Assembly (NCBI GenBank): GCA_963169045.1
Contig: CAUJDF010000042.1
Coordinates: forward strand, 184,711-248,710
Source of the DNA: Myxococcota bacterium
GTDB taxonomy: Bacteria; Myxococcota_A; Bradymonadia; UBA7976; UBA1532
Direction: 5' to 3'
DNA length: 64,000 nucleotides
Position numbers and translations under genes: made by a program
Notes under the pieces: generated by a model
Seen by the model: the letters and a program-made list of their open reading frames with translations, nothing else
Database searches by the model: none
Told to the model about the DNA's origin: nothing
Shown here: positions 43,831-51,946 of the stretch, one piece after another
Position numbering within the stretch: position 1 is the first letter of the stretch
Layout: each line of letters begins with the position of its first letter

Positions 43831-45687
43831 TCAGCCCTTCTTCGGATGCTTCAGGTACAACGACTCGAGATTCCAGTACAACACTGGACGAATCGGAGAC
43901 GGCTTGAAGTTGCCCAGATAGTTGCGGCCGGCGGCGTAGGCGTTGGCCACCACCAGCTGAATCTGCGGCTGCTCGTCGCTGAAGATGTAGTAGAGCTCGT
44001 CGATGAGCTTCTTGCGCTCGGCGTGGTCGAAGGCTTCGCCCTGCAGCTTCATGATCTCGTCGATGCGGGCCTCCCACGGCGTGACCGGCTTCTCCTGCGC
44101 CGGGTACCAGCCATGGTTGCGGCCGCTGCTGAGCAGCGCGTTCTTCGAGAGCGCCGGATCGGGGGGCACGCCCGTCGCCCAGCCGAGGACGAGGCCCTCG
44201 AAGTTGCGAGCGTCGTTGAGCGCGGTCACGACGTCGTTGAACGGCACGGGCCGCACGTTGACGCTGACGCCGAGCTTCGCGAGGTCGTCCTTGAGCACGT
44301 TGATGAGCGCGATGCGCGTGGAGTTCTCGGAGTTGGTCATGACCGAGAACTCGACCTTGTTGCCCTGCGCGTCGTACAGGCCGTCGTCCTTCTTCACGAA
44401 GCCGTCGGCCTTCAGCAGCTCCCCGGCCTTGACGAGGTCGTAGGCGTACTGCTCGACCTTGGTGGGATACCACTTCTTGTTTGCCTGGCTGACGTAGGCC
44501 CACAACGGCGAACCGCGGCCATGCAGGACGGTGCGGACGATGCCCTCGCGGTCGAGCGCGTGGCTCACCGCCTTGCGGAAGTTCTTGCTCTTGAACCAGG
44601 CGAGCTTGTGCGGGGCGACGTAGGGCTTGCCGTCCTTGTCCTTGCGGTCGTCGAGGTTGAACATGAGGTAGTTCGTGTTGAACGAAGGCCCCATGTCGAC
44701 GATGGAGTAGCCGCCCTTCTGCTCCTCGCGCTTGAGCAGGTCGTAGTGTTCGGGGCGGACCTCGAGCACGTCGGTCTCGCCCTCACGGAACTTCAGGAAC
44801 GCCACGTTGAAGTCGGGGACGCTCACGAAGATGACACGGTCGAGGTACGGCAGGCGGTTGCCCGCCTTGTCGACCTTCCAGTAGTACGGGTTGCGCTCGA
44901 TGACGACGCGCTCCGCCGCCGCGTAGGTCTTGATGCGGAACGGGCCGCTGCTGACGATCTTCTCGGGCGGCGTCTGCAGCTGCATCGTGCTGTTGAACTT
45001 GCCCGCCTTGAAGTCCTCTTCCCACACGTGCTTGGGCACGACGGTCAGAGAGCCCACCGAGAAGTGGAAGAGCACGTCCTTCTGGATCAGCTTCAAGCGG
45101 AAGGTACGCCCATCGACCTTCTCGAAGGTCGGGAAGCGGTCCTTCCCCGCCTCGTCCTTGCCCTGGCGGAACAGGTCCTTCTGCGAGCTGGCGACGTTCG
45201 CATCGGTGACGACCTGGTACGTGAACTCGAAGTCGTCGGTGGTCAGCGGCTTGCCGTCAGACCAGAGCAGGCCCTCCCGCAGCGTGAAGGTGTAGGTGAG
45301 GCCGTCCTCGGAGCGGTCGTACTTCTCGCAGAGGCCGGGCTCGTCCTCCTGGGTGCCGTTGTTGAAGTCCCAGCAGGTCTCGAAGACCGGGCCGTTGGTG
45401 ATCTCGGTGGTCGAGGTCTCGTTGGCGAGCACCGGGTTGAAGCTCTTCGGGTCGCCGGGCGTGGCGATCACGAGCGTGCCGCCGTACTTGCCGACCTCGA
45501 ACTCCTCGATCTTCTGCGCGCCCGTCGGCACCTCGCCCTGGAACGGCGGGTTGGGCTTGCCGATGCCGGTCTCGGCGGAGGGTCCGCCCCCCTTGGCGCC
45601 GCCGCCGGCCTGGCCGCCCTTCTCGCCGGAGCACGCGGACAGCGCCGCTACGGTCAGGAGCGAGGAGAGGATCGCGCGCGCTCGCAT
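43831..45687 (-). CDS. oppA: Peptide-binding lipoprotein (SBP family 5)
   Basis: ATG 45687 behind GGAGGTAG gives 618 residues. The lipoprotein signal ends in LSAC, followed by a Gly-rich linker and the family-5 solute-binding fold (GGTLVIATPGDPKSFNP; LREGLLWSDGKPLTTDDFEFTYQ). This is the peptide capture component, anchored outside the inner membrane, and the first gene of oppABCD. The length (a little over 600) is at the long end of the family, closer to YejA-like proteins. Confidence 0.94.
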   Translation of the reverse strand: MRARAILSSLLTVAALSACSGEKGGQAGGGAKGGGPSAETGIGKPNPPFQGEVPTGAQKIEEFEVGKYGGTLVIATPGDPKSFNPVLANETSTTEITNGPVFETCWDFNNGTQEDEPGLCEKYDRSEDGLTYTFTLREGLLWSDGKPLTTDDFEFTYQVVTDANVASSQKDLFRQGKDEAGKDRFPTFEKVDGRTFRLKLIQKDVLFHFSVGSLTVVPKHVWEEDFKAGKFNSTMQLQTPPEKIVSSGPFRIKTYAAAERVVIERNPYYWKVDKAGNRLPYLDRVIFVSVPDFNVAFLKFREGETDVLEVRPEHYDLLKREEQKGGYSIVDMGPSFNTNYLMFNLDDRKDKDGKPYVAPHKLAWFKSKNFRKAVSHALDREGIVRTVLHGRGSPLWAYVSQANKKWYPTKVEQYAYDLVKAGELLKADGFVKKDDGLYDAQGNKVEFSVMTNSENSTRIALINVLKDDLAKLGVSVNVRPVPFNDVVTALNDARNFEGLVLGWATGVPPDPALSKNALLSSGRNHGWYPAQEKPVTPWEARIDEIMKLQGEAFDHAERKKLIDELYYIFSDEQPQIQLVVANAYAAGRNYLGNFKPSPIRPVLYWNLESLYLKHPKKG

Positions 45688-45719
45688 TTTTCTACCTCCG
45701 GCAGCCCAGTCGGGGCCGC

Positions 45720-45749
45720 AGGCTAGCCCGCGCCGTCGACGAGTGTCAA
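45720..45749 (-). promoter_or_regulatory. Promoter-like TTGACA-N18-TAGCCT for oppA
   Basis: On the minus strand a perfect -35 TTGACA (45749-45744) is followed by TAGCCT (45725-45720) 18 bases on, 33 bases upstream of the oppA ATG. Confidence 0.5.
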
Positions 45750-45836
45750 CCGAGCCCCCCCTTGAACCGGGCCCCTTGCGTGGGCGAGAACACTCGGCCA
45801 GCATCGGGCGTTCGCCGAGACCGGAGGTGGGTGCGT

Positions 45837-46298
45837 TTGCGGCACTGGCTGATGAAGAGCGAGCCGGACGTCTATTCGATCGACGACCTGGAGCGCGACC
45901 GCCGCACGACGTGGGAAGGCGTGCGCAACTATCAGGCCCGCAACTTCCTTCGCGACGACATGAAGGTGGGTGACCTGGTGCTGTTCTATCACTCCAACGC
46001 CGAGCCGGCGGGCGTGGCGGGGGTGGCGCGGGTCTGTCGGGAGGCATACGCCGATCCCACCCAGTTCGATCCGCAGAGCGCGTATCACGATCCCGGCGCG
46101 AAGCCCGAGGCGCCGCGCTGGCTGATGGTCGACGTGGAGTTCGTGCGCAAGCTGCCGGCGCTCGTCGCGCTCGACGCGCTCAAGGCGGACCCGTCGCTCG
46201 AGGGCATGTACGTCATCCGGCGTGGGATGCGTCTGTCGGTGCAGCCGGTGACGCCGGCGCACTTCGCCCACGTGCTGCGGATGGGAGGCGCGGCGTGA
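45837..46298 (+). CDS. EVE-domain protein
   Basis: The 153-residue protein is nearly all EVE domain. The N-terminal signature RHWLMKSEPDVYSIDDLERD is followed by WEGVRNYQARNFLRDDMKVGDLVLFYHSNAEPAGVAGVARV. A TTG start at 45837 (nine bases after GGAGG) makes the protein begin exactly where family members do (M-[RN]-x-W-L-M-K-S-E-P-D); GTG 45831 is too close to the RBS. EVE domains belong to the PUA-like fold and bind modified bases in nucleic acids, and many sit beside modification-dependent restriction or RNA-modification genes. Its stop overlaps the GTG start of the DUF3348 gene, coupling it to the motor-like operon downstream. Confidence 0.88.
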   Translation: MRHWLMKSEPDVYSIDDLERDRRTTWEGVRNYQARNFLRDDMKVGDLVLFYHSNAEPAGVAGVARVCREAYADPTQFDPQSAYHDPGAKPEAPRWLMVDVEFVRKLPALVALDALKADPSLEGMYVIRRGMRLSVQPVTPAHFAHVLRMGGAA

Positions 46299-47107
46299 AC
46301 GCGCCGGTCCCGCGGCTCGACCTGGGGCCGCTCGCGGCGGCCGTGGAAGGCTTCTCGCCGGAGCCGGCGGCCGGCGAGGTGGATCCGACCGCGGTGCTCG
46401 CCGATCTGATCGATCTCCGAGGCGGCGTGGTGCTCGCCGAACGCCTGGCCCTCCTCGACGAGGTGCAGGAGACGGGCGACCCGTCGCTGGCGCCGCAGGC
46501 GCGCCGCCGGCTGTCCGAGGGCGTGGGCGAGATCGAGCGCCGATTGCACGACGCGTTCGACAACGCGCTCAAGCCGCGCTACCGCCTGCCGACGGCGCAC
46601 CGGGCGCTGCTCATCCTGCAACAGTCGGGGGCGCTCGAGGCGCGCAAGGGGGCGCCGTTGCGCAGCGCCATCCGCAATCTTTGGGCGCCGATCAACGAGT
46701 TCGTCGAGCTCAACCTCAAGCGGTCGCGGTTCGCGCTGGCGGAGCTGCGGGCGGCCCTCGGCGAGGACCTGCGCGCCCTCGGCGGCGACGCGGCCCGCCT
46801 CGAGCGGCTCGACGCGGCGCTCGAGGCGGCGACGAAGCACGAGGTGGAGCGGCTGTTCCGGCGCATCCCGCAGGCGTGCGAGGCCTCGTTCGACGCGGCG
46901 CTGCGGCGCGCGGTGGCGGCGCTGCCGGCGGAGGCCACCGCCGCCGACCTCGCCGAGGGCTTCAGCGCGTGGGGCTGGCTGCCGGACGAGATCGAGCGCG
47001 CTCGCGGCCTGGTCGGCGGGGTCGTCACGCGCGAGCGGCGCCGGCTCGAGGCGCTCGTCGAGGCCGCCTGCGACGCGGTCGCCCGCCGGGGGTCCGGTTT
47101 GCGTTGA
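46295..47107 (+). CDS. DUF3348-like helical protein
   Basis: A 270-residue, cytosolic, largely helical protein starting at a GTG that overlaps the EVE stop (GTGA). The segment VLADLIDLRGGVVLAERLALLDEV followed by a long helix array resembles DUF3348, and the neighbours match those of that family (DUF802, OmpA-like, DUF2894, TIGR02757). No enzyme motif is visible. Its constant place ahead of the MotA-like gene suggests a cytosolic partner of the motor complex (inference). Confidence 0.7.
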   Translation: MNAPVPRLDLGPLAAAVEGFSPEPAAGEVDPTAVLADLIDLRGGVVLAERLALLDEVQETGDPSLAPQARRRLSEGVGEIERRLHDAFDNALKPRYRLPTAHRALLILQQSGALEARKGAPLRSAIRNLWAPINEFVELNLKRSRFALAELRAALGEDLRALGGDAARLERLDAALEAATKHEVERLFRRIPQACEASFDAALRRAVAALPAEATAADLAEGFSAWGWLPDEIERARGLVGGVVTRERRRLEALVEAACDAVARRGSGLR

Positions 47108-47171
47108 CACCGGGTGCGGCTTGGGTGATGAGCTTGCTCCGACATTCGGAAGCGATGGGGCGGAACGAAGC

Positions 47172-49682
47172 ATGACGCGGGCCGGGGTCCTGGTCGCGGG
47201 GGGCGTCGGCACGGCGCTCGTGGTCCGGGCGGGCGCCGCCTACCAGGGCACCGATCCGGTGGCGCTGCTCGTCGTGGCGGCCATTGGCGCCGTGCTGATC
47301 TGCGGCTTCGCGGAGCAGTGGCTGCGCGCGGGGCGCGTCCGGCGCGACGTGCGCGCGCTCGAGGCGGCGCCGCCACCCGATGCCCTCGACGACCTCCCGG
47401 CGTCACTGCGGCTGCGCCTGCAGTCGCTGGCCGGCGGCCGCGGCGACATACCGCCGTCGGCGGGCTTCACCCCGTACCTGGTCGGCCTCGCGGTGATGCT
47501 GGGCGTGCTGGGCACGTTCCTGGGCCTCGTCGACACGCTCGGGGGCGTGCGCGAGGCCCTGACGGCGGGCGCCGATCCCGCGGCGCTGCGCAAGGCGCTC
47601 GGCGGCCCGATGGCCGGCATGACGCGCGCGTTCGGCACGTCGGTGGCCGGCGTGGCGACGTCCGCGACGCTCGGGCTCGCGGCGGCGCTGGTGCGGCGCG
47701 CGGAGGCCGGGCTGACGGCGCGCGTCGCGGCCTATGCGGCGCGGACGCTGGCGCCCGCCACCCCCGCGGCGCGGTCGCTGGCCGCGCTGGATCGCCTCGT
47801 CGACCAGGGCGCGGCCCTGCCCGCAGCGGCCGAGGCGCTCGGCGGCGTGGTGGCGCGGCTCGACCGGCTCGCGGCGGACGTGGCGGGGGCCCAGGCGAAG
47901 GTCGGCGACCGGCTGGCCGAGGGCCTGGACCGCGTCGCGCGCGAGGGCGTGGCGGCGCAGACCGCGGCGGCGCGCGCGCTCGAGGCGCGGTTCGAGGCGC
48001 TGGGCGGCGCCATCGCCGAGGGGCAGCTGGCGGCGGCGCGGGAGAGCGCGGCGGCGCTTTGGGCGGCGGCGGCAGAGGCGGCGGAGGCGACGCGCACGTC
48101 CGTGGCCACGCTCGTCGGCGAGGCGGTGGGGCGCGCGGGTGCCGTCGCCGGCGAGCACCTGCACTCGCTCGATGGGCGGCTGACGGCCGAGGCGACGACG
48201 CGGCGCGAGGCGGAGGCGCGGATGCTCGCGGCGCTCGAGGCGCGCATCGCCGAGGCGGCGGAACGGCTGGCGGCGGGCGAAGCGGCGCGCCTCAACGCGT
48301 TCGAAGAGCGCTTGTCGGCGATCGCCGCCGAGGTGGCGGGCGCAAGCGAGCGGCTGGCGGCGGCCGAGCAGGCCCGCGCCGCGGCCTTCTCCGAGCGGCT
48401 CGACGCGGTGGTCGGGCGGGTCGAGGCCGCTGGCGAGCGACTGGCCGAGGCCGAGCAGGCCCGCGCCGCGGCGCTCGCCGAAGGGCTGCACGACGCGGCG
48501 GCGCGGCTCGCCGAGGCCGAGCGGGTCCGGGCCGATGCGTTGCACGGCAGCCTGGCGGGCGTGGCCGAGGCCGCGACCCGGGCTGCGGAGCGCGTCGCCG
48601 GCGCAGCCGGAGAGCGCGCGGTCGCCCTCGACGCCCGGCTCGGGGCGATCGCCGAGGCCACTTCCGCGGCCGCGGACCGCCTCGCGGTCCGGGAACAGAC
48701 GCGCGCGGAGCAGCTCGACGGCCGCCTCGCCGATGTGGTCGCCGCCGCCGAGCGCGCCGCCGCGAAGCTCTCCGACGCCGAGCAGGCCCGCGCCGCCGCC
48801 CTCGACGCCCGCCTCGCCGACGTCGTCGCCGCCACCGAGCGCGCCGCCGCGAAGCTCTCCGACGCCGAGCAGGCCCGCGCCGCCGCCCTCGACGCCCGCC
48901 TCGCCGACGTCGTCGCCGCCGCCGAAGGCGCCGCCGCGAAGCTCGCTCTGGCCGAGCAGGCCCGCGCGGCGACGCTGCGCGATCGCCTCGACGAGGTCGC
49001 CGCGCGCTTCGAGGCCACCGGCGACCGCTTCGCGGAGGCCGAGCGCGGCCGGGCCGACGCGGACACGGTCCGCTCGGCGCGGCTCGAGTCGCTGGTGGAG
49101 CGCCTGGCGGCGGCCTTCGACGCCTCCGCCGCCCAGGCCGCGCGGCAGGCGGCGTCGCTCGACGCCTTCGCCGCCGCCGGCGAGCGCCGCGCGACCGAAG
49201 CCCAGGCGCAGGCCGAGGCGCGCATCGCGCACCTGTCGACCCTCTTCGAGCAGGCCCTGGCCCGCCAGGCCGAGCGCCTCGCCGACTTCGAGAGCCACGT
49301 GGCCGAGGCGCGCGCCGAGTCGGCCGGGGCGCTGGCGTCGACGCTGGCCGAGCACGCGCGCGGCCTCGCCGCCGACCTCGCCGCCACGGGGACCGTCGTC
49401 CGCGAGGCTGCCGGCCTGCTGCACTCCGGCGGCGCCGAGCTGACGGCCGTGGCCGAGATGTTCACCGGCGCCGTCGATCGCTACCGCGAAGGCTCGGAGC
49501 GCTGGCTGACCGCCCTCGGCGGCCTCGAGGAGGCGCTCGGCCGCGCCGGTCGCGAGGAGGCGGGCCGCCTGGTCGGCGAGTACCTCGACCAGACGCGCGA
49601 GGTGTTCGGCGACGCGTTGCGGTTCCAGCGCGAGCTCTTCTCCGAGCTGCGGGCGCTGCGCGGCGCCCAGGCGACGACCTGA
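47172..49682 (+). CDS. MotA/TolQ-like membrane protein with long coiled-coil tail (DUF802)
   Basis: An 836-residue protein. Two helices open it (about 4-22 and 27-48). A soluble segment follows, then two helices with the MotA/TolQ/ExbB-like wording YLVGLAVMLGVLGTFLGLVD (about 99-120) and GTSVAGVATSATLGLAAALV (about 153-173). The remaining 660 residues are an Ala/Arg/Glu-rich coiled-coil tail containing about nine copies of a 29-residue unit (AEQARAAALDARLADVVAA...RL). Two or more DUF802 repeats fit this region. Four helices plus a cytosolic tail is the layout of ZorA-type stators. The next gene is the matching MotB-like subunit. The ATG at 47172 has a weak RBS; the TTG at 47121 would add 17 residues. 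Confidence 0.85.
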   Translation: MTRAGVLVAGGVGTALVVRAGAAYQGTDPVALLVVAAIGAVLICGFAEQWLRAGRVRRDVRALEAAPPPDALDDLPASLRLRLQSLAGGRGDIPPSAGFTPYLVGLAVMLGVLGTFLGLVDTLGGVREALTAGADPAALRKALGGPMAGMTRAFGTSVAGVATSATLGLAAALVRRAEAGLTARVAAYAARTLAPATPAARSLAALDRLVDQGAALPAAAEALGGVVARLDRLAADVAGAQAKVGDRLAEGLDRVAREGVAAQTAAARALEARFEALGGAIAEGQLAAARESAAALWAAAAEAAEATRTSVATLVGEAVGRAGAVAGEHLHSLDGRLTAEATTRREAEARMLAALEARIAEAAERLAAGEAARLNAFEERLSAIAAEVAGASERLAAAEQARAAAFSERLDAVVGRVEAAGERLAEAEQARAAALAEGLHDAAARLAEAERVRADALHGSLAGVAEAATRAAERVAGAAGERAVALDARLGAIAEATSAAADRLAVREQTRAEQLDGRLADVVAAAERAAAKLSDAEQARAAALDARLADVVAATERAAAKLSDAEQARAAALDARLADVVAAAEGAAAKLALAEQARAATLRDRLDEVAARFEATGDRFAEAERGRADADTVRSARLESLVERLAAAFDASAAQAARQAASLDAFAAAGERRATEAQAQAEARIAHLSTLFEQALARQAERLADFESHVAEARAESAGALASTLAEHARGLAADLAATGTVVREAAGLLHSGGAELTAVAEMFTGAVDRYREGSERWLTALGGLEEALGRAGREEAGRLVGEYLDQTREVFGDALRFQRELFSELRALRGAQATT
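48690..48950 (+). repeat. Tandem 87-bp repeats encoding the coiled-coil tail
   Basis: Three successive in-frame 87-base units start at 48690, 48777 and 48864, with a fourth, diverged, at 48951. The second and third are identical over their first 57 bases and differ at only a few places after that, so the array has expanded recently. The unit encodes 29 residues. Confidence 0.9.
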
Positions 49683-49684
49683 TC

Positions 49685-50314
49685 GTGTTCGAGGACCCGC
49701 CCGCCCCCGCCGAGGTCGAGTCGGGCACCGTCTGGACGGTGTTCGGCGATCTCATGGCCGGTCTGCTCGGCCTCGTGGTGCTGCTGCTGCTGTGGCTGGT
49801 CGCATGGCAGGTGGATCTGGCCACCGACCTGCAGAAGGAGCGGCAGGCGCGCACGCAGGAGTCCGATCGCCGCGCCCGGCTCGAACGCGCGCTCGCGGGG
49901 CCGCTCGCCGAGGGTCGCATCCAGTTCGTCGACGGTCGGATCGGCATCAGCGGCCGCGTGCTCTTCGATCTGAACTCGGCGGACCTGAAGCCCGAGGGCG
50001 CGGCGCTCCTGCGGGAACTGGCGGCGCCGCTCGCCGGTTATCTCGGTGGTTCCGAGGAGTTGGCCATGGTGAGCGGCTTCACCGACGACCTCGCGATCCA
50101 CGACGACAACCCGCGATTCGCCGACAACTGGGAGCTCTCGGCCCAGCGCGCGCTGACGGTGACGCGGGCGCTCGTCGGCGCCGGCATCGGCCCGTCGCAG
50201 GTGTTCGCCGCGGGCTTCGGCGAGCATCAGCCCGTCGCGCCCAACACGGACGAGGCGAGCCGCGCGCTCAACCGGCGCGTCGAGATCGTCCCCGTGCCGA
50301 GGCGCGGTCCGTGA
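49685..50314 (+). CDS. MotB/ZorB-like OmpA-family protein
   Basis: GTG 49685 gives 209 residues. One N-terminal helix (about 16-38) begins with VFGDLMAGLLGLVVLLLLW. Its Asp22 sits where MotB and ZorB carry the proton-binding aspartate. A short helical linker follows, then an OmpA-type peptidoglycan-binding domain (about 80-209) with FDLNSADLKPEG, SGFTDD, NWELSAQRALTV and NRRVEIV. It should pair with the upstream four-helix protein as a cell-wall-anchored, ion-driven complex. It starts three bases after that gene's stop and overlaps the next start. Confidence 0.9.
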   Translation: MFEDPPAPAEVESGTVWTVFGDLMAGLLGLVVLLLLWLVAWQVDLATDLQKERQARTQESDRRARLERALAGPLAEGRIQFVDGRIGISGRVLFDLNSADLKPEGAALLRELAAPLAGYLGGSEELAMVSGFTDDLAIHDDNPRFADNWELSAQRALTVTRALVGAGIGPSQVFAAGFGEHQPVAPNTDEASRALNRRVEIVPVPRRGP

Positions 50315-51048
50315 CGCCGCTGTTCGAGAGGCTCGAGGAGCTGCGCCGCATGGGCGCGCTCGGCTTCGACCGGCCCGGCTTCCGCTTCATCGAGACGCTG
50401 CTGCAGCGCTCGACGGAGCTGGACGGCGCCGCGGGCGAGCGCCTCGAGATGCGCGCGCGGCAGCGGCTGTCGGCGCTCGAGAGCGCGCTGCGGTCGGCGC
50501 GCGCCGAGGCGGAGGCGGCGCTGGCGACGGCGCGCGCCGCCGGCTGCGCCACGACCGAGCTCGGCGCCCTCTACGCGAAGGGCGACTTCCGCGAGGTGGT
50601 CCAGGGCGCGCGGCGCGCCCTGCTGGCGCTCGACCGTCTCGAGGGCGGCGGCGTGGACCGCCTGCGGCGCCTGCACCGGCGCGCGATGGCCCAGGGCCTG
50701 ACGCTGCCGGCGGCGACGGTGGCCGACATCGAGCGCCTGGTGCGTGACGGGGCGACGCTCGACGCCGACACCGAGGTGCTCGCGCGCGCCATCGGCGACG
50801 AACTCGCGCGGGCGCTCTTCCGCGACGCGGCCGCGCAGGCGCGCGCCGTCCTCGTCGTCGCGCGCGCCGCCGACCGCGTGCCCGACGACGTCGGGCCCTA
50901 CAACCCCCAGGCGCTCTCGGCCCAGACGCTCAGCCTCATCGAGTCGCTGGCGCCCGGCTACCTGCGCACCTGTCTCGCCGGCCTCGAGGACCTCGCGTCG
51001 CTCCGCCGCCTGCCCGAGCCGCCGAAGCGCCCCCGCCGCCGCCGATGA
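50311..51048 (+). CDS. DUF2894-like helical protein
   Basis: A 245-residue soluble protein (GTG 50311 overlapping the upstream TGA). It is built of long helices with a coiled-coil-like middle (RLEMRARQRLSALESALRSARAEAEAAL). Near the C-terminus comes GPYNPQALSAQTLSLIESLAPGYLRTCLAGLEDLASL, and the end is a basic RPRRRR tail. The last part and the position after the OmpA-like gene match DUF2894. No catalytic motif is visible. The basic tail could bind nucleic acid or an acidic partner. Confidence 0.75.
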   Translation: MTPLFERLEELRRMGALGFDRPGFRFIETLLQRSTELDGAAGERLEMRARQRLSALESALRSARAEAEAALATARAAGCATTELGALYAKGDFREVVQGARRALLALDRLEGGGVDRLRRLHRRAMAQGLTLPAATVADIERLVRDGATLDADTEVLARAIGDELARALFRDAAAQARAVLVVARAADRVPDDVGPYNPQALSAQTLSLIESLAPGYLRTCLAGLEDLASLRRLPEPPKRPRRRR

Positions 51049-51902
51049 CGCTGCGCGACGAGCTGACCCGGCTCCTCGACGGGTTCGACTTCGCCCGTCA
51101 CCGCCGCAACGACCCGATCCGCTTCGTGTACGGCTACGACGACCCCGCCGACCGCGAGGTGGTCGCGCTGTTCGCGGCGCTCATGGCTTACGGGCGCGCC
51201 GACCTGATCGGCCGTGCCCTCGAGCGGCTCGTCGAGCGCCTCGGCCCCGCCCCCGCGTCCGCCGCTGACGACGAGGCCGCCGCGCTCGCCCGCTTCGACA
51301 CCTTCGTGTACCGGTTGACGCGCGGGCCCGACCTCGCGCGCATCTGGCTCGGGGTCGCGGCGCTGCGCCGGGAATTCGGCAGTCTCTTCGAGGCGTTCCG
51401 GGCGGGGGACGACGGCGCCGGCGACCTGCGCACCGCTGTGGTGGCCTTCCGCGACCGGCTGCTGGCGCCGACGGCGCACTTCCCGCGGCGGCAGGCGTTC
51501 GAGCACTTCTTCCCCGATCCGCGCCGCGGCAGCCCGTGCAAGCGCGTGTGCATGTGGCTGCGCTGGATGGTGCGCGGGCCCGACGCCGTCGACCTCGGGC
51601 TGTGGTCGGCGCTCGACCCTTCGCGGCTCACCATCCCGCTCGATACGCACGTGCACCGCCTCGGCCGCTACCTCGGCCTGACCGAGCGCCGCCAGGCCGA
51701 CTGGCGCACCGCCGCCGAGATCACCGCCGCCCTGCGCGCGCTCGACCCCGCCGACCCGCTCCGCTACGACTTCGCCCTGGCCCACATGGGCATCAGCGGC
51801 CAGTGCCCCACGCGACGCGTCGAGGCCGTCTGCGCGGCCTGCTCCATCCGGCGCGTCTGCCGCCTCGACGCCGAAGGCCGGGTCGCCTCGTCCCGGAGTT
51901 GA
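51045..51902 (+). CDS. TIGR02757/DUF2400 protein with HhH-GPD-like C-terminal half
   Basis: A 285-residue protein starting at ATG 51045, overlapping the DUF2894 stop. It belongs to the TIGR02757 family (function unassigned). The stretch IPLDTHVHRLGRYLGL (about residue 198) resembles the catalytic-Asp strand VDTHVxRVxxRLGL of endonuclease III. The C-terminus has Cys254-x8-Cys263-x2-Cys266-x5-Cys272, close to the C-x6-C-x2-C-x5-C Fe-S loop of that family. The phrase YDFALAHMGISGQCPTR fills the place of the LILHGRYxC segment. I infer a DNA glycosylase/lyase-like protein. It closes the motor-like operon. Confidence 0.8.
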   Translation: MTLRDELTRLLDGFDFARHRRNDPIRFVYGYDDPADREVVALFAALMAYGRADLIGRALERLVERLGPAPASAADDEAAALARFDTFVYRLTRGPDLARIWLGVAALRREFGSLFEAFRAGDDGAGDLRTAVVAFRDRLLAPTAHFPRRQAFEHFFPDPRRGSPCKRVCMWLRWMVRGPDAVDLGLWSALDPSRLTIPLDTHVHRLGRYLGLTERRQADWRTAAEITAALRALDPADPLRYDFALAHMGISGQCPTRRVEAVCAACSIRRVCRLDAEGRVASSRS

Positions 51903-51946
51903 CGCTCGTGGCACAGTCGGACTCGTACGGCACGAGGAAATTGACC

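Noticed and set aside
48690-49060. 87-bp repeats as a possible CRISPR or minisatellite locus
   Set aside because: The copies are directly adjacent with no spacers, stay in frame and encode a regular coiled coil, so they are protein repeats.
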